In this document: in pieces, positions 26,287-34,203 of the stretch
Position numbering within the stretch: the first letter of the stretch is position 1
How the letters are laid out: the number at the start of each line of letters is the position of its first letter
Origin: Hanstruepera flava
GTDB lineage: Bacteria > Bacteroidota > Bacteroidia > Flavobacteriales > Flavobacteriaceae
Length of the DNA stretch: 64,000 nucleotides
Direction of reading: 5' to 3'
Assembly (NCBI RefSeq): GCF_023634025.1
Contig: NZ_JALJCW010000002.1
Coordinates: forward strand, 186,001 to 250,000
The notes under the pieces: model-generated
Databases searched by the model: none
What the model saw: only the letters and a program-made list of their open reading frames with translations
What the model was told of the DNA's origin: nothing
Program-made: the position numbers and the translations under genes

Positions 26287-26315
26287 TTGATATTCCTTGT
26301 GAAAGGCTATATTTG
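26287..26315 (+). promoter_or_regulatory. Promoter of the polysaccharide export operon
   Basis: TTG at 26287-26289, 18-base spacer, TATATTTG at 26308-26315: a full match to the flavobacterial TTG-(17-23)-TAnnTTTG promoter. Transcription would start near 26322, about 16 bases before the ATG at 26338. A possible upstream TTG start codon for the first gene coincides with the -33 box, which argues against that start. Confidence 0.75.
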
Positions 26316-26337
26316 TGATGAAACCGATGCCCTAATT

Positions 26338-27132
26338 ATGAAGCATTTATATATCGTATTTTTGGTTGCTATGGTCTGTTTGATGCAGTCCTGTATTCCC
26401 AATAAAAAGTTGGTGTATCTACAAAACCAAGAAGCCGCTTTAGATAGTACATTAATTTTAACCGAAGCTCAAAAGCCATACCGCGTACAGATAAATGATA
26501 TTTTAAATATTGTGGTTAAGGTAATGGACCAGAATAATGTGCAGATTTTTAACCCAGCCGGTCAACGTGAATTAAATGCCAATGGTGAGGAACGCGCTTT
26601 TTTTGATGGCTTTACGGTCGATTTACACGGTAATATACGTATTCCAGTACTGGGAGAAGTCAATGTATTGGGGTATACCACAGAAGAGATTGAGCAGTTA
26701 TTAGAGAAAAAACTGTTGGAAGAAGAGTTTAAGGAAACCGCCAATATATTTGTAAGTGTCAAACTTACGGGATTGCGCTACACGGTTAATGGGGAGGTGG
26801 GTAGAACGGGTACACGTACCTTATATCAGCCTCGTGTTAATATATTTGAAGCTTTGGCCAATGCTGGCGATATTACCATTACAGGTAATCGTGAGGATGT
26901 AATAGTTATTAGGCAATACCCCAATGGACAACAAATTCACCATCTAAATTTATTGGATGTGGATGTTATGAAATCGCCTTACTTCTATATTCAAATGAAT
27001 GATATCATTTATGTAAAACCCCTCAAGCAAAAATCATGGGGCACGGGAACTACAGGATTACAAACTTTTACAGCCATTGTTGCTGTTATGTCATTTGTTA
27101 CTACCACTATTTTGTTAATTGATAGATTATAA
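26338..27132 (+). CDS. Polysaccharide export outer-membrane lipoprotein (Wza/OPX-like)
   Basis: About 264 residues from the ATG at 26338. Residues 1-19 are a lipoprotein signal with lipobox LMQSC (Cys19). The Poly_export domain follows (about 50-140: PYRVQINDILNIVVKVMD, GNIRIPVLGEVNVLGYT), then an SLBB-type domain (about 145-230, YTVNGEVGRTGT, IFEALANAGDI). It ends in a C-terminal hydrophobic helix (TFTAIVAVMSFVTTTILLI), as in OPX proteins that cross the outer membrane. Four bases separate it from the BY-kinase gene, its known partner. An in-frame TTG at 26287 would add 17 residues ahead of the signal and overlaps the promoter, so it is rejected. Confidence 0.93.
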   Translation: MKHLYIVFLVAMVCLMQSCIPNKKLVYLQNQEAALDSTLILTEAQKPYRVQINDILNIVVKVMDQNNVQIFNPAGQRELNANGEERAFFDGFTVDLHGNIRIPVLGEVNVLGYTTEEIEQLLEKKLLEEEFKETANIFVSVKLTGLRYTVNGEVGRTGTRTLYQPRVNIFEALANAGDITITGNREDVIVIRQYPNGQQIHHLNLLDVDVMKSPYFYIQMNDIIYVKPLKQKSWGTGTTGLQTFTAIVAVMSFVTTTILLIDRL

Positions 27133-27135
27133 ACT

Positions 27136-29616
27136 ATGGCCGTGAGTGATTATGATGAATTAGAGCATATAGAATCAGGTAGGATTACTTTTGATTTTAA
27201 GGGCTATTTGTTTAAGGTTTTAAACTTATGGAAATTTGTTTTAATCTGTATAGGTGTTGCGTTGACCATAGCTTATTTTATAAATGTTAGGAAACAAAAT
27301 ATATACAAGCTTGAATCCTTAATTTCTGTAGAAAATGACCAGAATCCTTTTTTTACGGCGAATACCAGTATTTCCTTTAACTGGGGAGGGGTTTCTGGTA
27401 AAATGGGTAAAACCATTACCACACTACAAACCCGAACCCATAATGAGTTGGTTGTAGATTCTTTAAAATCCTACTTGAATTATTATCGAGAAGGTAAGTA
27501 TAGAAAGATTGATATCTATAAACAGGCTCCTTTTGTTTTTGATTTAGATATGGCTAAACCCCAAGTGCTGAATAAATTTATTGGGATACGTATTTTATCT
27601 GATACTAGTTTTGAGGTGTTTACCAATTTTGAAACAGAAAACGGAATGGGTCAGCGCTATGATACTAAAAAACACCTAGCCGTTACTGTTCCTGTAGGCG
27701 AATTTAAACAGGTCTTTAGATTTGGTGAAACCGTTGATATATCGTTTTTACATGGTGTTGTTAATTTAAGAGATGGCAGAACCATTCAGGTTGGTCAGGA
27801 ATACTACATTAAGTTTAGTAATTACGATAGTACAGTACATACCTACAAGATGAGAATTGGTGTGCGACCTTTTAGTAATTCTTCGGCATCTGTTTTGGTT
27901 TTATCTTTGGCAGGTACCAATAAGGCCAAGCTAGTTGATTATTTAAATACTACGGCTACTATATTAAGTGAAACGGAATTGGAGCGTAAAAACCAGTATG
28001 CTACGAATACCATTAAATTTATTGATAGTAGTCTCGCGGCAGTAAACGATAACCTGAAAGATGTTAATGAAGAAATGAATCGGTTCCGTAAGGAAAATAA
28101 GATATTTGATGTATCTGAAGAAATGGCCCAAGTTTCTGAAAAACTAAAACAATATGAAACTGAACGGGAGATTGAAAACACCAAATTAGATTACTTAAAA
28201 ACGTTAGAGAGCTATTTGCGGACCAAAACCGATTATACTAAAATAGCGGCACCCAGTTCGGTAGGTATTGAGGAGAAGAATATTCAAAATTCCGTTTCTA
28301 AAATTACAGCGTTAGCTATTGAGCGGCAAAGTTTGGAATATACTACGCGGGAAGGTTCTGATTTGTTTAAGGATTTGGATAGGCGGATTGATGCGGAGAA
28401 GAATGTCCTGTTGGAAACTATTGATGCTACCCGTAACACCATAATGGTGCTCTTGCAAAGTAACAATAGGAATATAGCCAATATGGAGTCGCAATTGAGT
28501 GATTTGCCAGAAGACCAACAGGAATTTTTAAAAATTCAACGGAAGTTGGATATCAGTCAGGAAGCCTATAATGTCTATATGGATAAACGTAGTGAAGCTG
28601 CCATAGTAAAAGCAGCCAACATCTCCGATATTAGCATTGTAGATGAGGCCAAAGATATTGGAGGAGGCCTTATAGGCCCCAATAAGTCTTTGAACTATAT
28701 GATGGCGCTTATGCTAGGCTTTTTTATACCTATGTTCCTCATTTTTATTATCTTTTTACTGGATAATACCATACATGGTTCCGATGAGGTAGAGCGGTTG
28801 TCTAGTATTCCCATTATGGGCTTAATAGGGAAGTACCGTTACCATAATAATCTTGTTGTGTTTGAAAAGCCCAAATCGGCGGTAGCGGAATCCTTTCGCT
28901 CCATTAGGTCTTCCTTACAATTTATTTTAAATAAAGAAACACGAGACGATGGCCGAGCCATAATGATTACCTCTTCTGTAAGTGGTGAAGGAAAAACCTT
29001 TTGCTCGATTAATATAGCTACGGTTTATGCCTTAAGTGGTAAAAAAACCATCTTATTAGGGCTGGATTTGCGTAAGCCTAAAATATTTGATGATTTTAAT
29101 ATTACCAATGATTTAGGTATGGTAAATTACCTTATTGGAGAATCAGACTTCGATAGAGTTATACATAAAACCCACATCGAAAATTTAACAATTGTACCAG
29201 CTGGGCCTATACCGCCAAACCCTTCAGAATTATTGATGAGTGATCGTATGCGTACGCTAATGGCAGACTTACGGCAGACCTATGATATCATCATCTTGGA
29301 TACGCCGCCATTAGGGTTGGTTACTGATGCTTTGGAATTGGTTAAATATGCCGATACTTCTATTTTTATGGTTCGTTTAGATTATACCAAAAAAGGGATG
29401 TTGCAACTTATTAATGCGAAGTATCGCGGCGGGGAGATTAAAAACATCAATTTTGTCTTGAATTTTTATAAACATAAAACCAATCATAACTACGGCTATG
29501 GCTATGGCTATGGTTATGGCTATGGTTACGGTTATGGCGTATATGGTAATGCCTATCATGAAGATGGTAAATTATCAACCTTTCAAAAAGTTAAACGGTT
29601 TATAAAGCGGTTTTAA
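27136..29616 (+). CDS. Bacterial tyrosine autokinase / polysaccharide co-polymerase (Wzc-like)
   Basis: 826 residues. Membrane helix 1 lies near residues 29-50, a long periplasmic Wzz-type domain with coiled coils spans about 55-515, and helix 2 is at about 520-545. The cytoplasmic BY-kinase has Walker A SSVSGEGKTFCSINIA (about 611), Walker A' LLGLDLRKPKI (about 638) and Walker B IIILDTPPLG (about 717). The tail (about 786-808) has eight successive Tyr-Gly pairs and two further tyrosines, the autophosphorylation cluster. Such kinases control chain length and assembly of capsule or exopolysaccharide with Wza. It is directly downstream of the OPX gene and in the same operon. Confidence 0.95.
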   Translation: MAVSDYDELEHIESGRITFDFKGYLFKVLNLWKFVLICIGVALTIAYFINVRKQNIYKLESLISVENDQNPFFTANTSISFNWGGVSGKMGKTITTLQTRTHNELVVDSLKSYLNYYREGKYRKIDIYKQAPFVFDLDMAKPQVLNKFIGIRILSDTSFEVFTNFETENGMGQRYDTKKHLAVTVPVGEFKQVFRFGETVDISFLHGVVNLRDGRTIQVGQEYYIKFSNYDSTVHTYKMRIGVRPFSNSSASVLVLSLAGTNKAKLVDYLNTTATILSETELERKNQYATNTIKFIDSSLAAVNDNLKDVNEEMNRFRKENKIFDVSEEMAQVSEKLKQYETEREIENTKLDYLKTLESYLRTKTDYTKIAAPSSVGIEEKNIQNSVSKITALAIERQSLEYTTREGSDLFKDLDRRIDAEKNVLLETIDATRNTIMVLLQSNNRNIANMESQLSDLPEDQQEFLKIQRKLDISQEAYNVYMDKRSEAAIVKAANISDISIVDEAKDIGGGLIGPNKSLNYMMALMLGFFIPMFLIFIIFLLDNTIHGSDEVERLSSIPIMGLIGKYRYHNNLVVFEKPKSAVAESFRSIRSSLQFILNKETRDDGRAIMITSSVSGEGKTFCSINIATVYALSGKKTILLGLDLRKPKIFDDFNITNDLGMVNYLIGESDFDRVIHKTHIENLTIVPAGPIPPNPSELLMSDRMRTLMADLRQTYDIIILDTPPLGLVTDALELVKYADTSIFMVRLDYTKKGMLQLINAKYRGGEIKNINFVLNFYKHKTNHNYGYGYGYGYGYGYGYGVYGNAYHEDGKLSTFQKVKRFIKRF

Positions 29617-29650
29617 ATTTTCAAGCTATTAACACTAATTGGGATTATAT

Positions 29651-30934
29651 ATGAAACATCATATTACTGTTGTGGGTCTAGGATATGTAGGATTACCTTT
29701 GGCGGTTGAATTTGCGAAACAATACCCGGTTGTGGGTTTTGATATTAATGCTAAGCGGGTAGCGGAGTTGCGTTCAGGCACAGATCGTACTTTAGAGGTG
29801 TCTTCACCAGAATTAGAGGCTGTATTATCCACAGACAAGCAGTCAAAAGGGCTCTATATTACGGATCAAGTGTCGGATTTATCACAATCTAATGTATATA
29901 TCGTAACAGTTCCAACACCTACAGATGAGTTGAACAAACCTATTTTCACGCCCTTAATCAAGGCGAGTGAAAGTGTTGGAGGGGTTTTAAAGAAAAACGA
30001 TATCGTAATTTATGAATCTACCGTCTATCCTGGTGTTACCGAGGATATTTGTGTGCCCATTTTAGAGCGCGAGTCAGGATTACAATTTAATGTGGATTTT
30101 TATGCGGGCTATTCCCCAGAGCGTATTAATCCAGGAGATAAAAAACATACCGTTACCAAAATTTTAAAGGTTACATCGGGCTCTACACCAGAAATTGCTA
30201 AAATTATAGACGATTTATATAAATCGGTAATTACGGCAGGTACCCATATGGCACCGTCTATTAAGGTGGCCGAGGCTGCGAAGGTTATTGAGAATTCGCA
30301 ACGGGATATTAACATTGCCTTTGTTAATGAGTTATCCAAAATATTTCGCTTGTTGGATATTGATACAAAAGCTGTTTTGGAAGCTGCTGGAACCAAGTGG
30401 AATTTTATCAAGTTTACACCGGGTTTGGTTGGTGGGCATTGTATAGGTGTGGATCCCTATTATTTGGCACAAAAAGCCATTGAATCGGGTTATAACCCAG
30501 AGATTATTTTGGCAGGGCGAAAAATGAATGATAGTATGGGTAGTTATGTGGCTACCGAAACGGTAAAACTGATGATTAAAAAGGGAGCCACCATTAAGAA
30601 TTCCAGAGTATTAGTTCTGGGTATTACCTTTAAGGAAAACTGTCCTGATATTCGCAATTCGCGTGTTATCGATATTATTCGTGAGTTTGAAACCTACGAC
30701 ATTCAAGTGGATGTGTACGATCCTTGGGCATCGGCAGACGAAGTTCAGGAGGAATACGGTTTTGATTTAATTTGTAGTGACGATTTATTGGGTACCGATT
30801 ATCAAGCTGTGGTTTTGGCTGTTTCTCATGATAAGTTTACAGATTTAAATATTCAAAATTTAAAAACCCCTTCTGGGGTAGTTTTTGATGTGAAGTCTAT
30901 GTTGCCTGCCGAGCAGACTGATGCGCGGTTGTAG
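29651..30934 (+). CDS. UDP-sugar 6-dehydrogenase (TviB/WbpO/VipA-like)
   Basis: About 427 residues. It oxidises C6 of a UDP-sugar, probably UDP-GlcNAc or UDP-GalNAc, to the uronic acid using two NAD+. The Rossmann motif VVGLGYVGLPLAVEF is at the very N-terminus, and the catalytic cysteine lies in GLVGGHCIGVDPYYL (Cys near 264). The C-terminal UDP-binding domain holds VLGITFKENCPDIRNSR. I use the ATG at 29651; an upstream TTG at 29639 adds only four residues. With the C4-epimerase at 33225-34196 it forms the pair seen in Vi antigen (TviB/TviC) and O6 (WbpO/WbpP) loci, predicting UDP-GalNAcA-type uronate. Confidence 0.92.
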   Translation: MKHHITVVGLGYVGLPLAVEFAKQYPVVGFDINAKRVAELRSGTDRTLEVSSPELEAVLSTDKQSKGLYITDQVSDLSQSNVYIVTVPTPTDELNKPIFTPLIKASESVGGVLKKNDIVIYESTVYPGVTEDICVPILERESGLQFNVDFYAGYSPERINPGDKKHTVTKILKVTSGSTPEIAKIIDDLYKSVITAGTHMAPSIKVAEAAKVIENSQRDINIAFVNELSKIFRLLDIDTKAVLEAAGTKWNFIKFTPGLVGGHCIGVDPYYLAQKAIESGYNPEIILAGRKMNDSMGSYVATETVKLMIKKGATIKNSRVLVLGITFKENCPDIRNSRVIDIIREFETYDIQVDVYDPWASADEVQEEYGFDLICSDDLLGTDYQAVVLAVSHDKFTDLNIQNLKTPSGVVFDVKSMLPAEQTDARL

Positions 30935-31029
30935 TACTCTAAATCCCTAAAGGGGACTTTTAATCTCATAGCATAGTTTAATTTTGAAGCGTCTAGAGAC
31001 TAGATTATAGAGGCTAGACGACAACGCAA

Positions 31030-31420
31030 CATAAACAACAACAAGCAGTTATTGTGATGAAAAGCGCGCTGTCATAGCGAGGATCCAGACGTTTACTGTC
31101 TGGGGACGTGGCAATCCCTTTTAGGGTTCTGGTGTTATTTGAGAAGTTAGGTTTTATTCTTTTGGGTTATAATTATTTACTTAAGTTAGACATTGTGTTT
31201 TGTTTTTGTTCATTTTGTCTTGATACAAAACGAACCAAAAAATCAAGAAGATCTGGAGGACATTCTTTCAGACCATTCGCCTCTTTTTTTTATTAGAATT
31301 TTGAAGACTACAGTTTATTTTTTGATTTTGCCCTAGTATTAAATTGCTTATTTTGTTTTTATGTCTCATTATGTCTTCAGACCTTCTATTTTCCGGCTTT
31401 GCCGGAATTTGGTTTAAGTG
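31030..31420. repeat. Composite intergenic repeat with T-run/A-run and CCGGC hairpins
   Basis: It holds a REP-like unit at about 31068-31120 with CCAGACGTTTACTGTCTGG, and a hairpin of GTTC...GAAC with inner TTTTG/CAAAA near 31208-31232. A CCGGC-TTT-GCCGG hairpin followed by AATTTGG lies at about 31392-31410. The same pair of hairpins recurs at 34850-35030 and 37550-37710. No coding sequence was recognised. Confidence 0.6.
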
Positions 31421-31439
31421 CGGGTTGTAATTAGACTTG

Positions 31440-31990
31440 TAAAAGGCTGGACAGAGGGTTTGACAATTCAAGGAGGTGTTTTTTTCAAACGCCTTTTTCT
31501 TTATTTCTGTTATCACTTTAGAAAATTCATTCCACTCTTCATCTGAAGAGGGTAGCTGTACTAATTATTAATTAACCAAGAGGCTCCTCCCTTGAGTTGA
31601 AGGGAGGTGGATAAACTGCCAGTAAGCAGTTTAGACGGAGGGTTTGAAATAGTAATTATATAATTTAAATCAAACTCCTCTTTCTTTACTTCCGTTATCA
31701 CTTCAGTAAATTCATTCTCCTCTTTATCTAAAGAGGAGAGCTTAAATGGATAGTATATTACCAACTGGACCTCACTTTAGATGAAGGGAGGTGGCTAGGT
31801 TTGGTAAAACCTAGACGGAGGGTTTGAAATAGTAATTATATATTTAAAATCAAACTCCCCTTTCTTTGTCTCCGCAAGCTACGACAAATTCATTCCCCTC
31901 TTCATCTGAAGAGGGGAGCTTAAATAGTTAATATATTACCAACTGGCTCCTCACTTTAGATAAAGGGAGGTGGCTAGGTTTGGTAAAACC
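31440..31990. repeat. Tandem array of about 180-bp hairpin repeats
   Basis: Left arms GGAGGGTTTGAAAT at 31637-31650 and 31817-31830, with a third, diverged arm at 31994-32007, are spaced 180 and 179 bases apart. Each of the first two is followed after 18 AT-rich bases by the inverted right arm ATCAAACTCC(T/C)C at 31669-31680 and 31849-31860. Each unit also has a CTAGGTTT...AAACCTAG stem (not in the 31637 unit) and a CTCCTCTTT-ATCT-AAAGAGGAG or CCCCTCTTC-ATCT-GAAGAGGGG stem. A more degenerate unit starts near 31452. No genes. Confidence 0.85.
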
Positions 31991-31993
31991 TAG

Positions 31994-32413
31994 ACGAAGG
32001 GTTTGAATTAGTCTTCAAAATTAGAAGTAATCTCTTTTAAGACAGACGGTAAATTTTCAAAAACTAATTTATTTTCAAATCGAATAACCGTATAGCCTAA
32101 ATTTTCTAAATGGCTAGAACGTATATTATCATACTCTTGAGCTACAGGATTGTTGTGTACTTCACCATCTAGTTCAATGATAAGTTTTTCGGATGCACAG
32201 TAAAAGTCTACAATGTAGTTTTTAATACTATGTTGTTTTGTAAATCGTTTGCCTTTTAACTGCCTTGACTTAATATGTGTCCATAAAAACGCTTCAGCTG
32301 GAGTCAGGTTTTTTCTTAATTCCTGTCTTTTGGTTTTTAACTGGGTTTTGTTGTGTATCCGTTGTTTGGGCATAAATTAAATATAATAAAATTAATTATT
32401 CAAACTCCTCTTT
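31994..32413. mobile_element. Putative DUF559-bearing cassette bounded by inverted repeat arms
   Basis: Left arm GACGAAGGGTTTGAAT (from 31994) and right arm ATTCAAACTCCTC (32398-32410) are inverted copies (11 of 13 bases pair). They enclose exactly one gene, whose stop codon begins at 32008, one base after the left arm core. In neighbouring copies of the same repeat the space between the arms is only 18 AT-rich bases. Thus the gene occupies the loop of the repeat. Mobility is inferred from this filled/empty contrast; no transposase is present. Confidence 0.55.
32008..32373 (-). CDS. DUF559 (Vsr-like) endonuclease-domain protein
   Basis: 121 residues, basic N-terminus then the DUF559 fold related to very-short-patch repair and PD-(D/E)xK nucleases: RKNLTPAEAFLWTHIKSRQL, RFTKQHSIKNYIVDFYC, LIIELDGEVHN (conserved E-x-D of the active site) and NLGYTVIRFENKLVFENL. 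The family is common in Bacteroidota as single small genes of unknown job. This one lies on the opposite strand to the surrounding polysaccharide genes and exactly inside the inverted arms of a hairpin repeat. No promoter was recognised. Length matches the family, so it looks intact. Confidence 0.88.
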   Translation of the reverse strand: MPKQRIHNKTQLKTKRQELRKNLTPAEAFLWTHIKSRQLKGKRFTKQHSIKNYIVDFYCASEKLIIELDGEVHNNPVAQEYDNIRSSHLENLGYTVIRFENKLVFENLPSVLKEITSNFED

Positions 32414-32600
32414 CTTTATTTCCGTTATCACTTTAGTAAATTCATTATCCGCTTATCAAACTCCCCGTCCAAACTGCGTTTGTCCACCCCTCTTCGCCTG
32501 AAGAGGGGAGCTGGGTTGGTTATAATTTATTTACAAATGGCTCCTCACTTTAGATAAAGGGAGGTGGCTAGGTTTGATAAAACCTAGACGGAGGGTTTGA
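32401..32600. repeat. Right-hand part of the hairpin-repeat array
   Basis: Begins with CAAACTCCTCTTTCTTTA, the normal continuation of a right arm. A rearranged stretch follows (32450-32500) with CCCCTCTTC-GCCT-GAAGAGGGG, then another left half with CTCCTCACTTTAGATAAAGG and GACGGAGGGTTTGAAA (about 32588-32602), which has no right arm after it. No gene. Confidence 0.75.
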
Positions 32601-32694
32601 AACCTTAAAAGCTTAACCGTTGCTCGATAGAGCTTATCTGTTTATCTAATTGGTACATCTTTCACTTTGTTTTCCTGTAATTAGTATTATTTTT

Positions 32695-32770
32695 AAAGTT
32701 GTAAAAACACATTATGGAAAAATGTTTTTAGGCAATCGCTTTAAATCGTATTCATCCCGTGAAACCTAAA
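32695..32770 (+). pseudogene. Remnant of a GIY-YIG gene 3' end
   Basis: Bases 32700-32769 translate as VKTHYGKMFLGNRFKSYSSRET and stop, nearly the C-terminus of the intact GIY-YIG protein at 32933-33238 (LKTHYGKMYLGNRLKSY). About 90% of bases agree over 49 positions. Upstream of it the frame has no GIY-YIG N-terminus. A GTGAAAC...GTTTCAC hairpin (32755-32784) interrupts the copy. Confidence 0.75.
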
Positions 32771-32817
32771 TTTGTTTCACAGGATAAATGAGTCAAGTTA
32801 ATAAGTTAGAAGATAAA

Positions 32818-32850
32818 GAGATTGCCACGGCGCAAGCACCTCGCAATGAC
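32818..32850. repeat. Single REP-like palindrome inside the duplicated segment
   Basis: 33 bases from GAGATTGCC to CGCAATGAC, a member of the GTCATTGCGA...GGCAATCTC family with a short core. The parallel segment of the second copy (about 33205-33240) lacks it. Confidence 0.7.
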
Positions 32851-32870
32851 AAATAAGTTTTAATGATAAT

Positions 32871-32923
32871 GGAAAATAGAATTAAAGAATATAGTTATTT
32901 AATTACTGGCGGAGCTGGGTTCA
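32871..32923 (+). pseudogene. Truncated 5' copy of the sugar epimerase gene
   Basis: ATG at 32871 starts MENRIKEYSYLITGGAGF, matching the N-terminus of the intact epimerase (INNKIKEYSYLITGGAGF from 33234 on). The copy breaks off in the middle of the Rossmann glycine motif at GGGTTC and runs into the start of the GIY-YIG gene. Confidence 0.8.
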
Positions 32924-32932
32924 ACCCATGAA

Positions 32933-33238
32933 ATGATGACAGAATTAGATCAAACATATTATTTTGTTTATATTTTACAATCATTGAAAGACGGTAATAA
33001 ATATACAGGTTATACCAAAGATCTGTCATCAAGATTTGAGGCGCATCAGAAAGGAAAAGTCAAATCTACAAAACATAGACGACCATTAAAGTTGATATAT
33101 TTTGAAGGGTGTTTAACACAGGAAGATGCATTGAAACGTGAGAAATATTTAAAAACACATTATGGAAAAATGTATTTGGGCAATCGCCTCAAATCTTATT
33201 TCATAAGTCAAGTTAATAAAGTAGATGAAAATGATTAA
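32933..33238 (+). CDS. Stand-alone GIY-YIG nuclease domain protein
   Basis: 101 residues comprising a single GIY-YIG (UvrC/UPF0213-like) domain. YFVYILQSLKDGNKYTGYT holds the YxY...YTG version of the motif, SSRFEAHQKGK has the catalytic Arg, ALKREKYLKTHYGK has the catalytic Glu/helix, and it ends with LGNRLKSYF. Related to homing endonuclease catalytic domains, but without a DNA-binding tail. The 3' end overlaps the start of the epimerase gene by 8-14 bases. The gene sits between a truncated and a complete copy of that epimerase's 5' end. Chosen start ATG 32933 (ATG 32936 also possible). Confidence 0.88.
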   Translation: MMTELDQTYYFVYILQSLKDGNKYTGYTKDLSSRFEAHQKGKVKSTKHRRPLKLIYFEGCLTQEDALKREKYLKTHYGKMYLGNRLKSYFISQVNKVDEND

Positions 33239-34196
33239 TAATAAAATAAAAGAATATAGTTATTTAATAACCGGAGGGGCTGGGTTCATCGGTAGCAATT
33301 TAGTTGCATACCTGTTGAAAAACAATGCTAAAAAAGTACGTGTTTTAGATAATTTCTCCAATGGGTATCGTGAGAATCTTTCCGAATTTATGAATCGCCC
33401 TAATTTTGAACTTATGGAGGGGGATATCCGTGATTTGGATACCTGTAAACAAGCCATGGCAGGTATGGATTATGTGAGTCATCAGGCTGCATTAGGTTCT
33501 GTACCACGGTCTATTAACGATCCTGCTACAACTAACGCTGTTAATATTTCGGGTTTTTTAAACATGATGATTGCATTAAAGGATTCTGATACCGTTAAAC
33601 GTATGGTTTATGCGGCTTCGAGTTCTACCTATGGTGATAGTCTGTCATTACCTAAAGTTGAAGATACCATAGGAAAGCCCTTATCGCCCTATGCGGTTAC
33701 TAAGTTTGTGAATGAATTATATGCTGATGTTTTTGGAAAAACGTATGGCACCGATGTTATAGGGTTGCGCTATTTTAATGTGTTTGGCCCTAAGCAGAGC
33801 CCCAATGGGGCTTACGCGGCGGTCATTCCGTTGTTTATGCAGGCCTTGAGTGATAATGTACCGCCTAAAATTAATGGCGATGGCGAGCAAACACGCGATT
33901 TTACTTATGTTGATAATGCGGTGCAAGCCAATATTAAAAGTTTTTTTGCTGACAACACGGCTAGCAACCAGGTTTTTAATGTGGCCTGTGGTGAACGGAT
34001 TAGTGTTAATTACCTTTGGGAAAGTCTTCAGCTAGCTGCAGGTTCCGATTTAAAAGCGGTTTATGGACCACCACGTCAAGGCGATGTTCGTGATAGTTTG
34101 GCTGATATTTCTAAAGCGGAAGGTCTGCTAGGGTATCAGCCTGAAGTTTCAGTTCGTGAGGGTTTGAAACTGACTTGGGATTGGTTTAATAAATAA
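33225..34196 (+). CDS. NAD-dependent UDP-sugar 4-epimerase (SDR; TviC/WbpP-like)
   Basis: 323 residues, extended short-chain dehydrogenase fold. The NAD motif TGGAGFIGSNL lies near residues 14-24, DNFSNG after the second strand fixes the cofactor ribose, the catalytic Ser/Thr is in SSSTYGDS, and Y-x-x-x-K is in SPYAVTKF (about 155-162). It most likely interconverts the C4 configuration of UDP-GlcNAc or its uronate, making UDP-GalNAc(A) together with the dehydrogenase at 29651-30934. The two enzyme genes, usually adjacent, are separated here by 2.3 kb of repeats and nuclease cassettes. Starts at 33225 and 33231 are both possible. Confidence 0.9.
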   Translation: MKMINNKIKEYSYLITGGAGFIGSNLVAYLLKNNAKKVRVLDNFSNGYRENLSEFMNRPNFELMEGDIRDLDTCKQAMAGMDYVSHQAALGSVPRSINDPATTNAVNISGFLNMMIALKDSDTVKRMVYAASSSTYGDSLSLPKVEDTIGKPLSPYAVTKFVNELYADVFGKTYGTDVIGLRYFNVFGPKQSPNGAYAAVIPLFMQALSDNVPPKINGDGEQTRDFTYVDNAVQANIKSFFADNTASNQVFNVACGERISVNYLWESLQLAAGSDLKAVYGPPRQGDVRDSLADISKAEGLLGYQPEVSVREGLKLTWDWFNK

Positions 34197-34203
34197 CTAA
34201 TTA

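Noticed and set aside
26287-26337. Upstream TTG start adding 17 residues to the OPX lipoprotein
   Set aside because: It coincides with the -33 promoter box and would bury the lipoprotein signal.
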